Assembly (NCBI GenBank): GCA_964501985.1
Contig: CAZCVY010000248.1
Span: 1 to 9,965 of the forward strand
Source of the DNA: Bog-366 sp964501985
Lineage (GTDB): Bacteria > Acidobacteriota > Terriglobia > UBA7540
Direction: 5' to 3'
Length of the DNA stretch: 9,965 bases
Under the pieces are notes generated by a model that saw only the letters and a list, made by a program, of their open reading frames with translations, was not told the origin of the DNA and ran no database searches. A program made the translations under genes and the position numbers. The first letter of the stretch is position 1; every line of letters begins with the position of its first letter. Below are positions 1-5,555 of this stretch, in pieces.

Positions 1-171
1 CCGCGCTACTCAAAGAAGACGATGGGTGGCGCATACATCGTTTGGTATGAGACCGATCCACGGAGGGGAGCCCACGGTTGTTGCCCCCGCGCTGGCGGCT
101 ACCAGCGGCCACCCGTCTTCTCTTTCGAACGGATGAACTTCGATAATCGCTTCGTTCTGAGGCTCGCCTAA
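1..171 (+). CDS. C-terminal end of an unrecognised protein (5' end outside the window)
   Basis: The frame is open from base 1 to a TAA at 169-171 and gives 56 residues. It starts in the middle of a protein and ends with the residues FDNRFVLRLA. G or C dominates third codon positions, and the composition (mixed aromatic, charged and glycine residues) looks protein-like, so I favour a real gene tail. Two adjacent cysteines occur near residues 27-28. I recognise no domain. No terminator hairpin follows it. A random open stretch of this length in GC-rich DNA is possible, so confidence is modest. Confidence 0.4.
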   Translation, partial: PRYSKKTMGGAYIVWYETDPRRGAHGCCPRAGGYQRPPVFSFERMNFDNRFVLRLA

Positions 172-543
172 AGCGGTAGCGCCAGCTTCGCGCCGGCGCC
201 GGGGCCGCCAAGAATGGCGGCGTTGCGTTCAAATATTTCGCGGCCTGCGTTTGGCGCTCCCTTTACAATTTTTACAAATGCCTTGACACGACCTTCGGGC
301 CCATGGTATCTCAGGTCCATCGCTTTTCCGTATTGGCAATTCGTACAGGGGATTTCGGAACTGGCTAGTTTGACCGCTGCCCGCGCTCCGGCTGTCGGGT
401 TCTCGCTGCTCCGCACAGGGGCAACTAAGGGATCAGCACTAAACGGCGGTTGGTAGGCGGGGACAAGGCGGAATCTCGAGGCGCGCACCAAGGGAAGCGT
501 AAGTCTGGGGACATTCTGTAAATGCGAGGAGATACCAAAACCC
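172..543. other. 372-base stretch without a convincing gene; a weak minus-strand frame lies inside
   Basis: Nothing here can be named. A minus-strand frame ends in TAG at 168-170 and stays open leftward-to-rightward beyond 540. Read from an in-frame GTG at 414-416 it gives 82 residues, with a CTNC cysteine pair and a lysine- and valine-rich centre that looks protein-like. It has no ribosome-binding site, and upstream it runs into the signal peptide of the next gene. A plus-strand frame (214-456) overlaps it and is no better. It could be a decayed gene or a small unknown one. A TTGACA hexamer at 283-288 has no good -10 partner. GAGGAG at 526-531 belongs to the next gene. Confidence 0.3.
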
Positions 544-1377
544 ATGAAGACTTTAATCCGACTGACACTGCTGAGCTTTTTGATGGCCACGTGCGTGGGA
601 ATAGCTTCTGCCGACCGGCCGGGAGACCATCCCGCTTACATTCACGCCCTGTCCGATTTGCGCGATGCCCGTGCGCATCTGGATTCTCTCGCGTCCAATG
701 AACGCCGCGACGCCGAAGAACAACACGCCATTCAAAAAATCGATGACGCCATCAACGAGATCAAGCGGGCTGCCATCGACGATGGAAAGAATATCAACGA
801 GCACATGCCGGTCGATGCTCGCTTCATGAGAGGCGACCGATACCGCAAGGCCCTGGAATTGCTCGACGCGGCGCATCGAGACGTGACGGCGGAGGAAGAC
901 AATCCTCGCACCAGGGGCCTTCAGGCCCGTGTTATTGCCCACATCGATGAGGCGCATCGCATCGTCGAGCATCTCGCGGGAAATGTGTCGGGCGGCGGGG
1001 GCGGCCGGCATCCTAATTACATCCACGCACTTTCCGATTTGCGTGATGCCCGCGGCCACCTCGACCAGCTCGCGGCCAATGAACAGCGTGATCTCGAAGA
1101 ACAACATGCCATCCAAAAAATCGATGACGCCATCAACGAGATCAAACGTGCGTCGATTGACGACGGGAAAGACATCCATGAGCATATGCCCATCGATGCT
1201 CGCTTAAGACGGGGCGAACGCTTTCGCAAGGCGCTGGAATTGCTCGACGCGGCGCATCGGGACTGCACCATGGAGGAGGATGATCCCCAAACTCAAGGTC
1301 TCCAAGGCCGTATCATCGCCCACATCGATGAAGCTCATCGCATTGTGGAAAGGCTGCAAGCCAGGTACAACCATTGA
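544..1377 (+). CDS. Secreted protein with two near-identical 116-residue helical modules, function unknown
   Basis: The protein has 277 residues. Residues 1-23 form a Sec-type signal peptide (MKTLIRL, then a hydrophobic core, then cleavage after ASA), so it should be exported to the periplasm or outside. The start is fixed by GAGGAG at 526-531, 12 bases upstream of ATG. The mature part is two modules (about residues 29-144 and 156-271) joined by a glycine-rich linker (SGGGGGR). The modules align without gaps and share about 81% of residues. Each opens with HPxYIHALSDLRDAR and ends with HIDEAHRIVE. They are rich in Asp, Glu, Arg and His (about nine His per module) and look strongly helical. 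Clustered His and acidic residues could bind metal, but that is only inference. I know of secreted proteins with a similar HPxYIHALSDLRxAR opening but no established function. A strong terminator follows, and no neighbour is clearly co-transcribed. Confidence 0.85.
   Translation: MKTLIRLTLLSFLMATCVGIASADRPGDHPAYIHALSDLRDARAHLDSLASNERRDAEEQHAIQKIDDAINEIKRAAIDDGKNINEHMPVDARFMRGDRYRKALELLDAAHRDVTAEEDNPRTRGLQARVIAHIDEAHRIVEHLAGNVSGGGGGRHPNYIHALSDLRDARGHLDQLAANEQRDLEEQHAIQKIDDAINEIKRASIDDGKDIHEHMPIDARLRRGERFRKALELLDAAHRDCTMEEDDPQTQGLQGRIIAHIDEAHRIVERLQARYNH
628..975 (+). repeat. Internal gene repeat, copy 1
   Basis: This 348-base unit is repeated without gaps at 1009-1356, an offset of 381 bases. 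The copies differ at 22 of 116 encoded residues. Some blocks, such as the one encoding QKIDDAINEIKR, are almost unchanged at the DNA level, which points to a fairly recent tandem duplication. Confidence 0.9.
1009..1356 (+). repeat. Internal gene repeat, copy 2
   Basis: This is the second copy of the 348-base unit at 628-975. The 33 bases between the copies encode the glycine-rich linker. Compared with copy 1, most changes are conservative (Asp/Glu, Val/Ile, Tyr/Phe). The exceptions are at the FM/LR and VTA/CTM positions. Confidence 0.9.
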
Positions 1378-1397
1378 ACGCACATCGATGACGCGGA

Positions 1398-1430
1398 AAC
1401 GCCCCGGTTGGACCGGGGCGTTCTTCTCTT
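1398..1430 (+). terminator. Rho-independent terminator of the duplicated-module gene
   Basis: A perfect 11-bp stem (1398-1408 with 1412-1422, core CGCCCCGG/CCGGGGCG) closes a 3-base loop. It is followed by the pyrimidine-rich run CTTCTCTT. It lies 20 bases after the stop codon and between two convergent genes, so it may also stop some transcription from the vapBC side. The tail on the minus strand is poor (only TT). Confidence 0.85.
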
Positions 1431-1443
1431 GCTCGAGCCCTCA

Positions 1444-1860
1444 CTAGGACGGTATGGACCAATCCTGCCAAGCGAGCCCCGTCACTCTGGCGAACTCTGA
1501 AATATTGGCCGTCACCAAGGTAAACTTGCGCGCCAGCGCCTGGCCGGCAATCAGCACATCATACGCGCCAATGGGTTTGCCCAGAACCTCAAGCGCGGCC
1601 CGGACCGCTCCCGCCGACTCGGCATCCTTGTCGTCGAAAGCCAGGAGAGTAACGGGGGCGGCCATGAATGCCCGCAGGCGCTGGCGGTTGGCTTCCGGCT
1701 GCGAACTCTTGCTAACACCGTACGAAAGCTCGAAAGCGACAATCGAAGAGACGAATAATTTGCCACCGGCGGCCACGGTCGTCCGGAATCGGGCGCGGAC
1801 GGACGGAGGCTGGCCCGTCATCAGCGCAATGCAGGCATTCGTGTCGAGCAGGTAGTTCAC
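1444..1860 (-). CDS. vapC: VapC-type PIN-domain ribonuclease toxin
   Basis: The protein has 138 residues, the usual size for VapC. VapC toxins are Mg2+/Mn2+-dependent endoribonucleases that cut tRNA or rRNA and are held inactive by VapB. The PIN signature is complete: N-terminal YLLDTN with Asp6, Glu44 in the block AFELSYG, Asp101 in AYDVLIAGQAL, and the closing block TANISEF followed by GLAWQDW. I start it at the GTG at 1858-1860. This GTG overlaps the vapB stop in a GTGA junction, which is typical of translational coupling, and puts the start just before the conserved LLDTN strand. The frame stays open further upstream, but that would run through the antitoxin gene. The stop is TAG at 1444-1446. 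No catalytic residue is missing, so the toxin should be active. Confidence 0.92.
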   Translation of the reverse strand: MNYLLDTNACIALMTGQPPSVRARFRTTVAAGGKLFVSSIVAFELSYGVSKSSQPEANRQRLRAFMAAPVTLLAFDDKDAESAGAVRAALEVLGKPIGAYDVLIAGQALARKFTLVTANISEFARVTGLAWQDWSIPS

Positions 1861-2102
1861 TTGAAGATCTCGCGCCGAGGGGTCTTGGGCTGCTTTCGCC
1901 CAGTTTCCATGAAGGGCGCGGCGGCCCATCGGTCCAGTTCCTCAAACCACTTGTCGGGGTCGGCGGCGAGCGGCTCCAGAAGGACTCCGCCTCGAACCCT
2001 CCGCACCCGGACCCGGTCACCCTCAAAGCGAAACTCCTGGGGAAGCCGGACAGCCTGGCTGCGGCCGTTGCGAAATAACTTGGCGATTCCAGTTTTGGCC
2101 AT
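1857..2102 (-). CDS. vapB: VapB-type antitoxin
   Basis: The protein has 81 residues. The N-terminus reads AKLFRNGRSQAVRLPQEF, the hallmark of VapB antitoxins with a swapped-hairpin AbrB/MazE DNA-binding fold. The C-terminal half (DKWFEELDRW onward) is the expected toxin-wrapping tail. VapB neutralises VapC and, with it, represses its own operon. I chose the ATG at 2100-2102 because AAGGA at about 2111-2115 sits 8 bases upstream. An ATG at 2106-2108 would be too close to that site. The stop overlaps the vapC start by 4 bases. Antitoxin first and toxin second is the normal order. The pair stands alone between a terminator and a repeat element, consistent with a mobile cassette-like module. Confidence 0.92.
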   Translation of the reverse strand: MAKTGIAKLFRNGRSQAVRLPQEFRFEGDRVRVRRVRGGVLLEPLAADPDKWFEELDRWAAAPFMETGRKQPKTPRREIFK

Positions 2103-2123
2103 GCCCATCTTCCTTTCAGATCG

Positions 2124-2152
2124 AGTATAGACCATGAGACTATACCAGGCAA
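2124..2152 (-). promoter_or_regulatory. vapBC promoter
   Basis: Read on the minus strand, TTGCCT (2147-2152) is the -35 box and TATACT (2124-2129) the -10 box, with a 17-base spacer. Transcription would begin near 2117. That leaves a very short leader, almost entirely the AAAGGAAG ribosome-binding site, before the vapB start. Confidence 0.7.
2125..2145. promoter_or_regulatory. Palindromic operator overlapping the vapBC promoter
   Basis: GTATAG (2125-2130) and CTATAC (2140-2145) form a perfect 6-bp inverted repeat around nine bases. It covers the -10 box and the spacer. This matches the usual VapBC mode of control, in which the toxin-antitoxin complex binds a palindrome in its own promoter and blocks polymerase. 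The palindrome is seen; its use as an operator is inferred. Confidence 0.6.
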
Positions 2153-2174
2153 GGGTACACGGCGCGAAACAACA

Positions 2175-2312
2175 CCTCACCACAGAGGGCACAGAGACCG
2201 CAGAGAAAATCGCTGGAGCTGGCGCTGGCAAGGAATACGGCTCACGAATCTCGATCCTCATGGTCCTTGTCGGCGGCTGTTCTCCGTGACCTCTGTGCAC
2301 TCGGTGGTGAAG
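2175..2312. repeat. Inverted-repeat element A (9-bp word period)
   Basis: The left arm (2175-2207) and right arm (2280-2312) are reverse complements at 26 of 33 positions, without gaps, around a 72-base spacer. Each arm is itself three degenerate 9-mers: ACCACAGAG, GGCACAGAG and ACCGCAGAG on the left (2179-2205), and CTCCGTGAC, CTCTGTGCA and CTCGGTGGT on the right (2282-2308). From memory, CACAGAG-rich intergenic repeats of this kind occur in several environmental bacterial phyla. The element lies 16 bases past the btuD stop and upstream of the vapBC promoter, so it may end importer transcription. Confidence 0.7.
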
Positions 2313-2328
2313 TCCTGCGTTGGGGCGG

Positions 2329-3150
2329 TTACGGCGCGACCCAAGTGACGCGCGGACGGCCGCTGGAGGGGTTCTTATCGACGAGGACGGGAGTGCGGAA
2401 GGCGCGGCTCAGCAAATCCGCCTGGAAGACGTCCACCGCTTTTCCCTGGCGGAGGCAGTTTCCGCCCTGAAGCAGCACTACATAATCCGCCATTTCCGCG
2501 GCCAAATTGAGCTCGTGGGTTACGACGACGCCGATGAAATTTTCCGATTTGGCGAGCTGGCGAAGCAGGCGAAACATCTCCACCTGGTATCCGATATCTA
2601 GGTTCGCAGTCGGCTCATCGAGCAGGACCAGTCGTGGGCGCTGCGCCAGCGTGCGGGCCAAAACCGCGCGCTGAAATTCCCCGCTACTCATCTCCATCAC
2701 GCGGCGGTGAGCGAATTCCCGAAGGCAGGTTTTTTCCAGCGCCCATTCCACCCACCGGTCGTCCTCCGGGCTTTCAAACAAGTTGTTACCGAGGTGCGGA
2801 TGCCGCCCCTGGCGAACAAATTCCCACACCTCGAACGAAAACAGCAGGATGGTGTCCTGCCGCGCCAAGCCCACTTTTCTAGCACGCTCGCGGGGGGAAA
2901 GCACATGCAGGTTTTGGCCATCCAGAAAGACGCCCCCGGAAAGGGGCTTCAAGTAACCGCTGAGAATCTCCAAGAGCGTGGACTTCCCTGACCCGTTGGG
3001 CCCGATGATGGCGGTCAACTCTCCGGCGCGAGCCTTCAGGCTTATCGGAGCGAGAGCAAACTGGGCAAAGCGAAAGCTTACGGCATTGGCAGTGAGTTCG
3101 CCCGCTGCGAGCGGGTTGGAATCGACCGTGATGGGTTGGGCGCTCGTCAT
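2329..3150 (-). CDS. btuD: ABC importer ATP-binding protein (BtuD/FecE family)
   Basis: This 273-residue ATPase drives an importer for cobalamin, heme or ferric siderophores. All ABC motifs are present: Walker A GPNGSGKST (50-58), Q-loop Gln98, signature SSGEFQ (155-160, a mild variant of LSGGQ), Walker B LVLLDE (174-179), the D-loop NLD, and the switch His212 in VVTHE. The family length is normal. I start at the ATG at 3148-3150. A TTG at 3163-3165 would add five residues but lies inside a repeat array. Neither start has a Shine-Dalgarno site. It is the last gene of a minus-strand cluster after the binding protein and permease, but 224 bases of repeat-filled sequence separate it from the permease gene. 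The symbol states the family; the transported compound is not shown by sequence. Confidence 0.9.
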   Translation of the reverse strand: MTSAQPITVDSNPLAAGELTANAVSFRFAQFALAPISLKARAGELTAIIGPNGSGKSTLLEILSGYLKPLSGGVFLDGQNLHVLSPRERARKVGLARQDTILLFSFEVWEFVRQGRHPHLGNNLFESPEDDRWVEWALEKTCLREFAHRRVMEMSSGEFQRAVLARTLAQRPRLVLLDEPTANLDIGYQVEMFRLLRQLAKSENFIGVVVTHELNLAAEMADYVVLLQGGNCLRQGKAVDVFQADLLSRAFRTPVLVDKNPSSGRPRVTWVAP

Positions 3151-3162
3151 ATAAGAGCAAGT

Positions 3163-3211
3163 CAAAAGTCAAAACGCAAAAGTCAAAAGGCAAAGGTTAA
3201 AAGACAAAAGT
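3163..3211. repeat. Heptamer array B-left, CAAAANN x7
   Basis: Seven consecutive 7-mers start at 3163, 3170, 3177, 3184, 3191, 3198 and 3205: CAAAAGT, CAAAACG, CAAAAGT, CAAAAGG, CAAAGGT, TAAAAGA and CAAAAGT. The period is exact and the last two bases vary. Bases 3157-3194 pair with 3299-3336 at 37 of 38 positions. The array begins 12 bases upstream of the btuD start codon. Confidence 0.9.
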
Positions 3212-3269
3212 GATCGTGTGTCGATTGGCTTTGACCTTTCTCCTACTCCCCATTCGCAACTCGCCGCGA

Positions 3270-3290
3270 TTTCAAGTTTCCAGTTTCGGC
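3270..3290. repeat. Heptamer mini-array inside element B, TTTCNRG-like x3
   Basis: TTTCAAG, TTTCCAG and TTTCGGC follow each other with a 7-base period. The same words in the same order (TTTCAAG, TTTCGAG, TTTCGAC) occur at 9103-9123, upstream of the VWA gene. Over the 18 bases 3271-3288 and 9104-9121 the two sites differ at one position. Confidence 0.7.
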
Positions 3291-3295
3291 CCTTC

Positions 3296-3337
3296 GCTTT
3301 TGCCTTTTGACTTTTGCGTTTTGCCTTTTGACTTGCG
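3296..3337. repeat. Heptamer array B-right, NNTTTTG x5 plus a degenerate unit
   Basis: The units GCTTTTG, CCTTTTG, ACTTTTG, CGTTTTG and CCTTTTG start at 3296, 3303, 3310, 3317 and 3324, followed by ACTTGCG. It is the inverted partner of the CAAAANN array at 3163-3211. The arms 3157-3194 and 3299-3336 match at 37 of 38 bases around a 104-base spacer, so the pair could extrude as a long cruciform or fold as an RNA hairpin in the btuC-btuD message. Confidence 0.9.
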
Positions 3338-3345
3338 TTTCCTCC

Positions 3346-3380
3346 CCTGACACCTGGCACCTGATACCTGACACCTACCC
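3346..3380. repeat. Heptamer array CCTGACA x5, containing the btuC stop codon
   Basis: CCTGACA, CCTGGCA, CCTGATA, CCTGACA and CCTACCC start at 3346, 3353, 3360, 3367 and 3374 with an exact 7-base period. The btuC stop (TAG on the minus strand, 3375-3377) lies in the last unit, so the array abuts or has invaded the gene end. I find no inverted partner for this word in the window. Confidence 0.85.
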
Positions 3381-4379
3381 CGTCGTTCGCCGCAGCAAAT
3401 AAATGAACACCGGCGCTCCCGCCACAGCAGTAACAGCCCCGACGGGCAGTTCTGCGGGAGAAATCACCGTGCGGGCGAGCGTGTCAGAGAGCACCAGCAT
3501 AATGGCGCCGCCAAACGCCGCGGTGGGGATAAGCGTGCGATGGTCGTTGCCCACGAGCATCCGCCCCAGGTGCGGCACGAGCAAGCCCAGATAGCCAATC
3601 GCGCCGCTCACCGATACAGCCAATCCCGTCAGCAGCGATGTCAGGAGATAAACTGCGAATTCTACGCGGGCCACATTTACGCCCAAATGTGCCGCCTCCC
3701 CTTCCCCCAGCAGGAGCACATTCAGATCCTTGGAGAAGGCGTAGAGCGCCACGATGGCAAGGATGATGGCGGGGGTCAGCAGTCGAATCTGGACGTCCGT
3801 AACCACGCTCAGGTCACCCATCAGCCAGAACGCCGTGCCGCGCACGTCGCGGGTGGAGAGCAGGGTGAGCACAAAGAGAATCATGGCGGAGAGAAACGAT
3901 GCGGTCACCACGCCGGCCAGCAAAAGCGTATAGCTTGACAGGCGCCCCGCGCGCCGCCCCAACACGTAAACCCACGACATCGTCAGAACCGCGCCCGCGA
4001 ATGCGGTGAGCGGACTTGCCGACGCGAGCCGCCCCCCGATCCACAGAGCCACAATCGCGCCCAGCGCCGCGCCACTCGATATTCCCAGGACGTAAGGGTC
4101 CGCCAGGGGATTGCGCAGCAGGGCTTGCAGTCCTGTCCCGGAGACTGCCAGTGCCGCGCCCACGAGCATCGCCAGGAGAATTCGCGGTAGGCGAATGTCG
4201 CGGACGATGACGCTCGCTTCCGATCCGGGATGTCCACCGAGTAATCCCGACCACACCTCGCCCAGAGAAAGATGAACGCCCCCGAGAGCCAAGGCGCCAA
4301 AGTCAATCAGCACCAGTGCCCCCGCCAACGCCAGCAGCAGCAAAAGCACGTTTCGTCGCGTGGGGGAGAGAGTCATCAT
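3375..4379 (-). CDS. btuC: ABC importer permease (FecCD/BtuC family)
   Basis: This 334-residue inner-membrane protein has the hydrophobicity of the ten-helix BtuC fold and forms the channel for a cobalamin, heme or siderophore importer. Family blocks are clear: an N-terminal helix after LSPTRRN, then RLPRILLAMLVGAALAVSG, then GLQALLRNPLADPYVLGISS. Near the C-terminus come SGAIGYLGLLVPHLGR and ELPVGAVTAVAGAPVFIYLL. The GLLVPHLGR region is the cytoplasmic coupling loop that contacts the ATPase. Two adjacent ATG codons (4377-4379 and 4374-4376) could start it; neither has a Shine-Dalgarno site. It lies between the binding-protein gene (113 bases upstream, with a hairpin-forming repeat) and the ATPase gene. 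Its stop codon falls within a heptamer array. Family assignment is sure; substrate is not. Confidence 0.93.
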   Translation of the reverse strand: MMTLSPTRRNVLLLLLALAGALVLIDFGALALGGVHLSLGEVWSGLLGGHPGSEASVIVRDIRLPRILLAMLVGAALAVSGTGLQALLRNPLADPYVLGISSGAALGAIVALWIGGRLASASPLTAFAGAVLTMSWVYVLGRRAGRLSSYTLLLAGVVTASFLSAMILFVLTLLSTRDVRGTAFWLMGDLSVVTDVQIRLLTPAIILAIVALYAFSKDLNVLLLGEGEAAHLGVNVARVEFAVYLLTSLLTGLAVSVSGAIGYLGLLVPHLGRMLVGNDHRTLIPTAAFGGAIMLVLSDTLARTVISPAELPVGAVTAVAGAPVFIYLLRRTTG

Positions 4380-4393
4380 GATTCGTGCGTAAG

Positions 4394-4495
4394 GTAGGTG
4401 GCAGGTCGTAGGTGGAATGTGGGGAAGACCACACTATTAGCGCGAGGTGTACCCCACCTACCATCTACGACCTGCCGCCTACGAGTGTCTACCTA
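4394..4495. repeat. Inverted heptamer element C between the binding-protein and permease genes
   Basis: The left array has the units GTAGGTG, GCAGGTC, GTAGGTG and GAATGTG from 4394. The right array has CCACCTA, CCATCTA, CGACCTG, CCGCCTA, CGAGTGT and CTACCTA from 4454 to 4495. Both keep a 7-base period. Bases 4394-4430 and 4446-4482 are complementary at 31 of 37 positions around a 15-base loop, which is a very strong hairpin in either strand's RNA. The last unit contains the stop codon of the binding-protein gene (4493-4495). The hairpin ends 14 bases before the permease start. Confidence 0.9.
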
Positions 4496-5362
4496 TCGGC
4501 CGGGGTGAAGAATCTTTGCCACTTCTTCCAGCGCGTCAATCAAGCGAGGACTGGGCCGCATAATGGTTTCGGCGACAAAGTAAATATGGTGGCTCTTCAC
4601 CGCAGTCAAGTCTCGCCATCCTGGCAGCTTTTGGAACTCATCCAGGCCGGGGGCAAAGGCTTCCGTCCGCGGAAACAGAATGACGTCGGGAGCTCTCTTC
4701 AGAACTTCCTCCAAGCTCATGTGCGGCCATTCAGTTTTCATGTCATCGCTAATGGACTCGCCGCCGGCCTGCCGGATGACATCGGAAATAAACGTCGAGC
4801 TTCCCGCCGTGATGAGGGGCCGGTACCAAACCACAAAGAGAACCTTCGGCCGCGGCTCACCCTGAACCTGCTTTTCCACGGCAACGGTCCTGGCCCGCAG
4901 ACTCGCCACAAGCTTCTGGGCGGTCGGGTCGCAATCAAGAACGTGTCCTAAGTCTTGCAAGGATTGAAGCGTACCTTCGACCGTATGCGCCGTCACTCCG
5001 TAGAGGGGAACGCCGAGGCGTTCGAGTTGGTCAGCAGTTTCGCGCCGATTGGCCGCATCGGTGCCAAGAACCAAATCGGGCTTGAGCGCCACGATTTTCT
5101 CGAGGCTGGGATTGAGCAGGGCGCCCACGTGCGGCAGGGACTTTGCCTGCGGCGGGTAGTCGCAGTATTCGGTGTCGCCCACCAGGCGGTCCCCCACGCC
5201 TAACGCGTATAAGGTTTCGGTGATGCTGGGCGCAATCGAAATCAACCGGCTGGGATGATCGGGCACGTTCACCTGGCGGCCCGTCTGGTCGGTCACGACA
5301 CGCGCGGAGGCGGCACCCGCGTGGAGAAGGATCGCCAACGCAAGGGCCCCCCAGGTCAGCAT
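4493..5362 (-). CDS. btuF: Periplasmic substrate-binding protein of a cobalamin/iron-chelate importer (BtuF-like)
   Basis: From this start the protein has 289 residues, with a Sec signal peptide (hydrophobic core, cleavage after ASA at about residue 20). Mature features match BtuF and related helical-backbone binding proteins: SRLISIAPSITETLYALG, GDRLVGDTEYCDYPPQA, LEKIVALKPDLVL, and in the C-terminal lobe WPHMSLEEVLKRAPDVILF and PSPRLIDALEEV. It would capture the ligand in the periplasm and deliver it to the permease. I prefer the ATG at 5360-5362: AGAAGG lies 9 bases upstream and the signal peptide is compact. An in-frame ATG at 5423-5425 adds 21 basic residues, including an RR pair that is weakly Tat-like, but has no good ribosome site. 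First gene of the importer cluster. BtuF resemblance suggests a corrinoid; heme or a siderophore remains possible. Confidence 0.88.
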   Translation of the reverse strand: MLTWGALALAILLHAGAASARVVTDQTGRQVNVPDHPSRLISIAPSITETLYALGVGDRLVGDTEYCDYPPQAKSLPHVGALLNPSLEKIVALKPDLVLGTDAANRRETADQLERLGVPLYGVTAHTVEGTLQSLQDLGHVLDCDPTAQKLVASLRARTVAVEKQVQGEPRPKVLFVVWYRPLITAGSSTFISDVIRQAGGESISDDMKTEWPHMSLEEVLKRAPDVILFPRTEAFAPGLDEFQKLPGWRDLTAVKSHHIYFVAETIMRPSPRLIDALEEVAKILHPGR

Positions 5363-5436
5363 TTCGATGAGCCTTCTTGGAGCGAAGGCCGCGCAAAGAC
5401 GATTTTTGCGGGAAGATTTGGGCATTTCTCGCGCGC

Positions 5437-5479
5437 CAGAAAAACAAAAGCTCCGCGAACTCTCGACGAGGGCGGAGCT
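5437..5479 (-). terminator. Terminator hairpin in the leader of the importer operon (possible attenuator)
   Basis: On the minus strand AGCTCCGC (5472-5479) pairs with GCGGAGCT (5449-5456). It is followed at once by TTTGTTTTTCT (down to about 5438). The stem is a perfect 8 bp with a 15-base loop and a strong U tract. It points toward btuF and lies between the proposed promoter and the gene, with no upstream minus-strand gene to terminate. That makes attenuation of the importer operon the simplest reading. A competing pairing between 5486-5491 and 5453-5458 (CCGCGA with TCGCGG) would disrupt the stem. No cobalamin-riboswitch landmarks are visible. Confidence 0.7.
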
Positions 5480-5494
5480 GATTCCTCGCGGTTC

Positions 5495-5523
5495 AGTCTA
5501 TGTCGCGAAAATGTGTTTGTCAA
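5495..5523 (-). promoter_or_regulatory. Promoter of the importer operon
   Basis: On the minus strand TTGACA (5518-5523, consensus -35) and TAGACT (5495-5500, -10) are spaced by 17 bases. Transcription would start near 5488, a few bases before the terminator hairpin. For the divergent gene on the plus strand I see only a weak candidate (TTGTCA at 5517-5522, then ACAATA at 5541-5546). It would overlap this promoter, so the two genes may share control. Confidence 0.6.
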
Positions 5524-5555
5524 ACTTCCTCGCCTCGTCAACAATAGGCACTGTC

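Noticed and set aside
283..312. Promoter for the duplicated-module gene from TTGACA at 283
   Set aside because: The -35 match is good, but the sequence 17-18 bases downstream (GTATCT) is a poor -10 and lies more than 230 bases from the gene.
553..1185. Open minus-strand frame of 210 codons opposite the duplicated-module gene
   Set aside because: It is the complement of the repeated coding sequence, shows the same duplication as a by-product, and has no ribosome site or domain.
1381..1393. Start of a third copy of the 116-residue repeat after the stop codon
   Set aside because: Only about a dozen bases (CACATCGATGA) match the HIDE-coding part of the repeat, and the similarity stops at once. 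It is more likely chance or a tiny duplication scar.
1861..1929. Upstream extension of the VapC toxin
   Set aside because: The extra residues are read from inside the antitoxin gene. The GTG at 1860 with the GTGA overlap gives the standard VapC N-terminus.
3157..3380. CRISPR-like array
   Set aside because: The repeat units are 7 bases, contiguous and without spacers, and no cas genes are present. The structure is a tandem word array.
5367..5555. N-terminal extension of the secreted orphan protein
   Set aside because: The extension overlaps the 5' end and leader of the divergent importer gene and would bury the clear signal peptide that begins at 5556.
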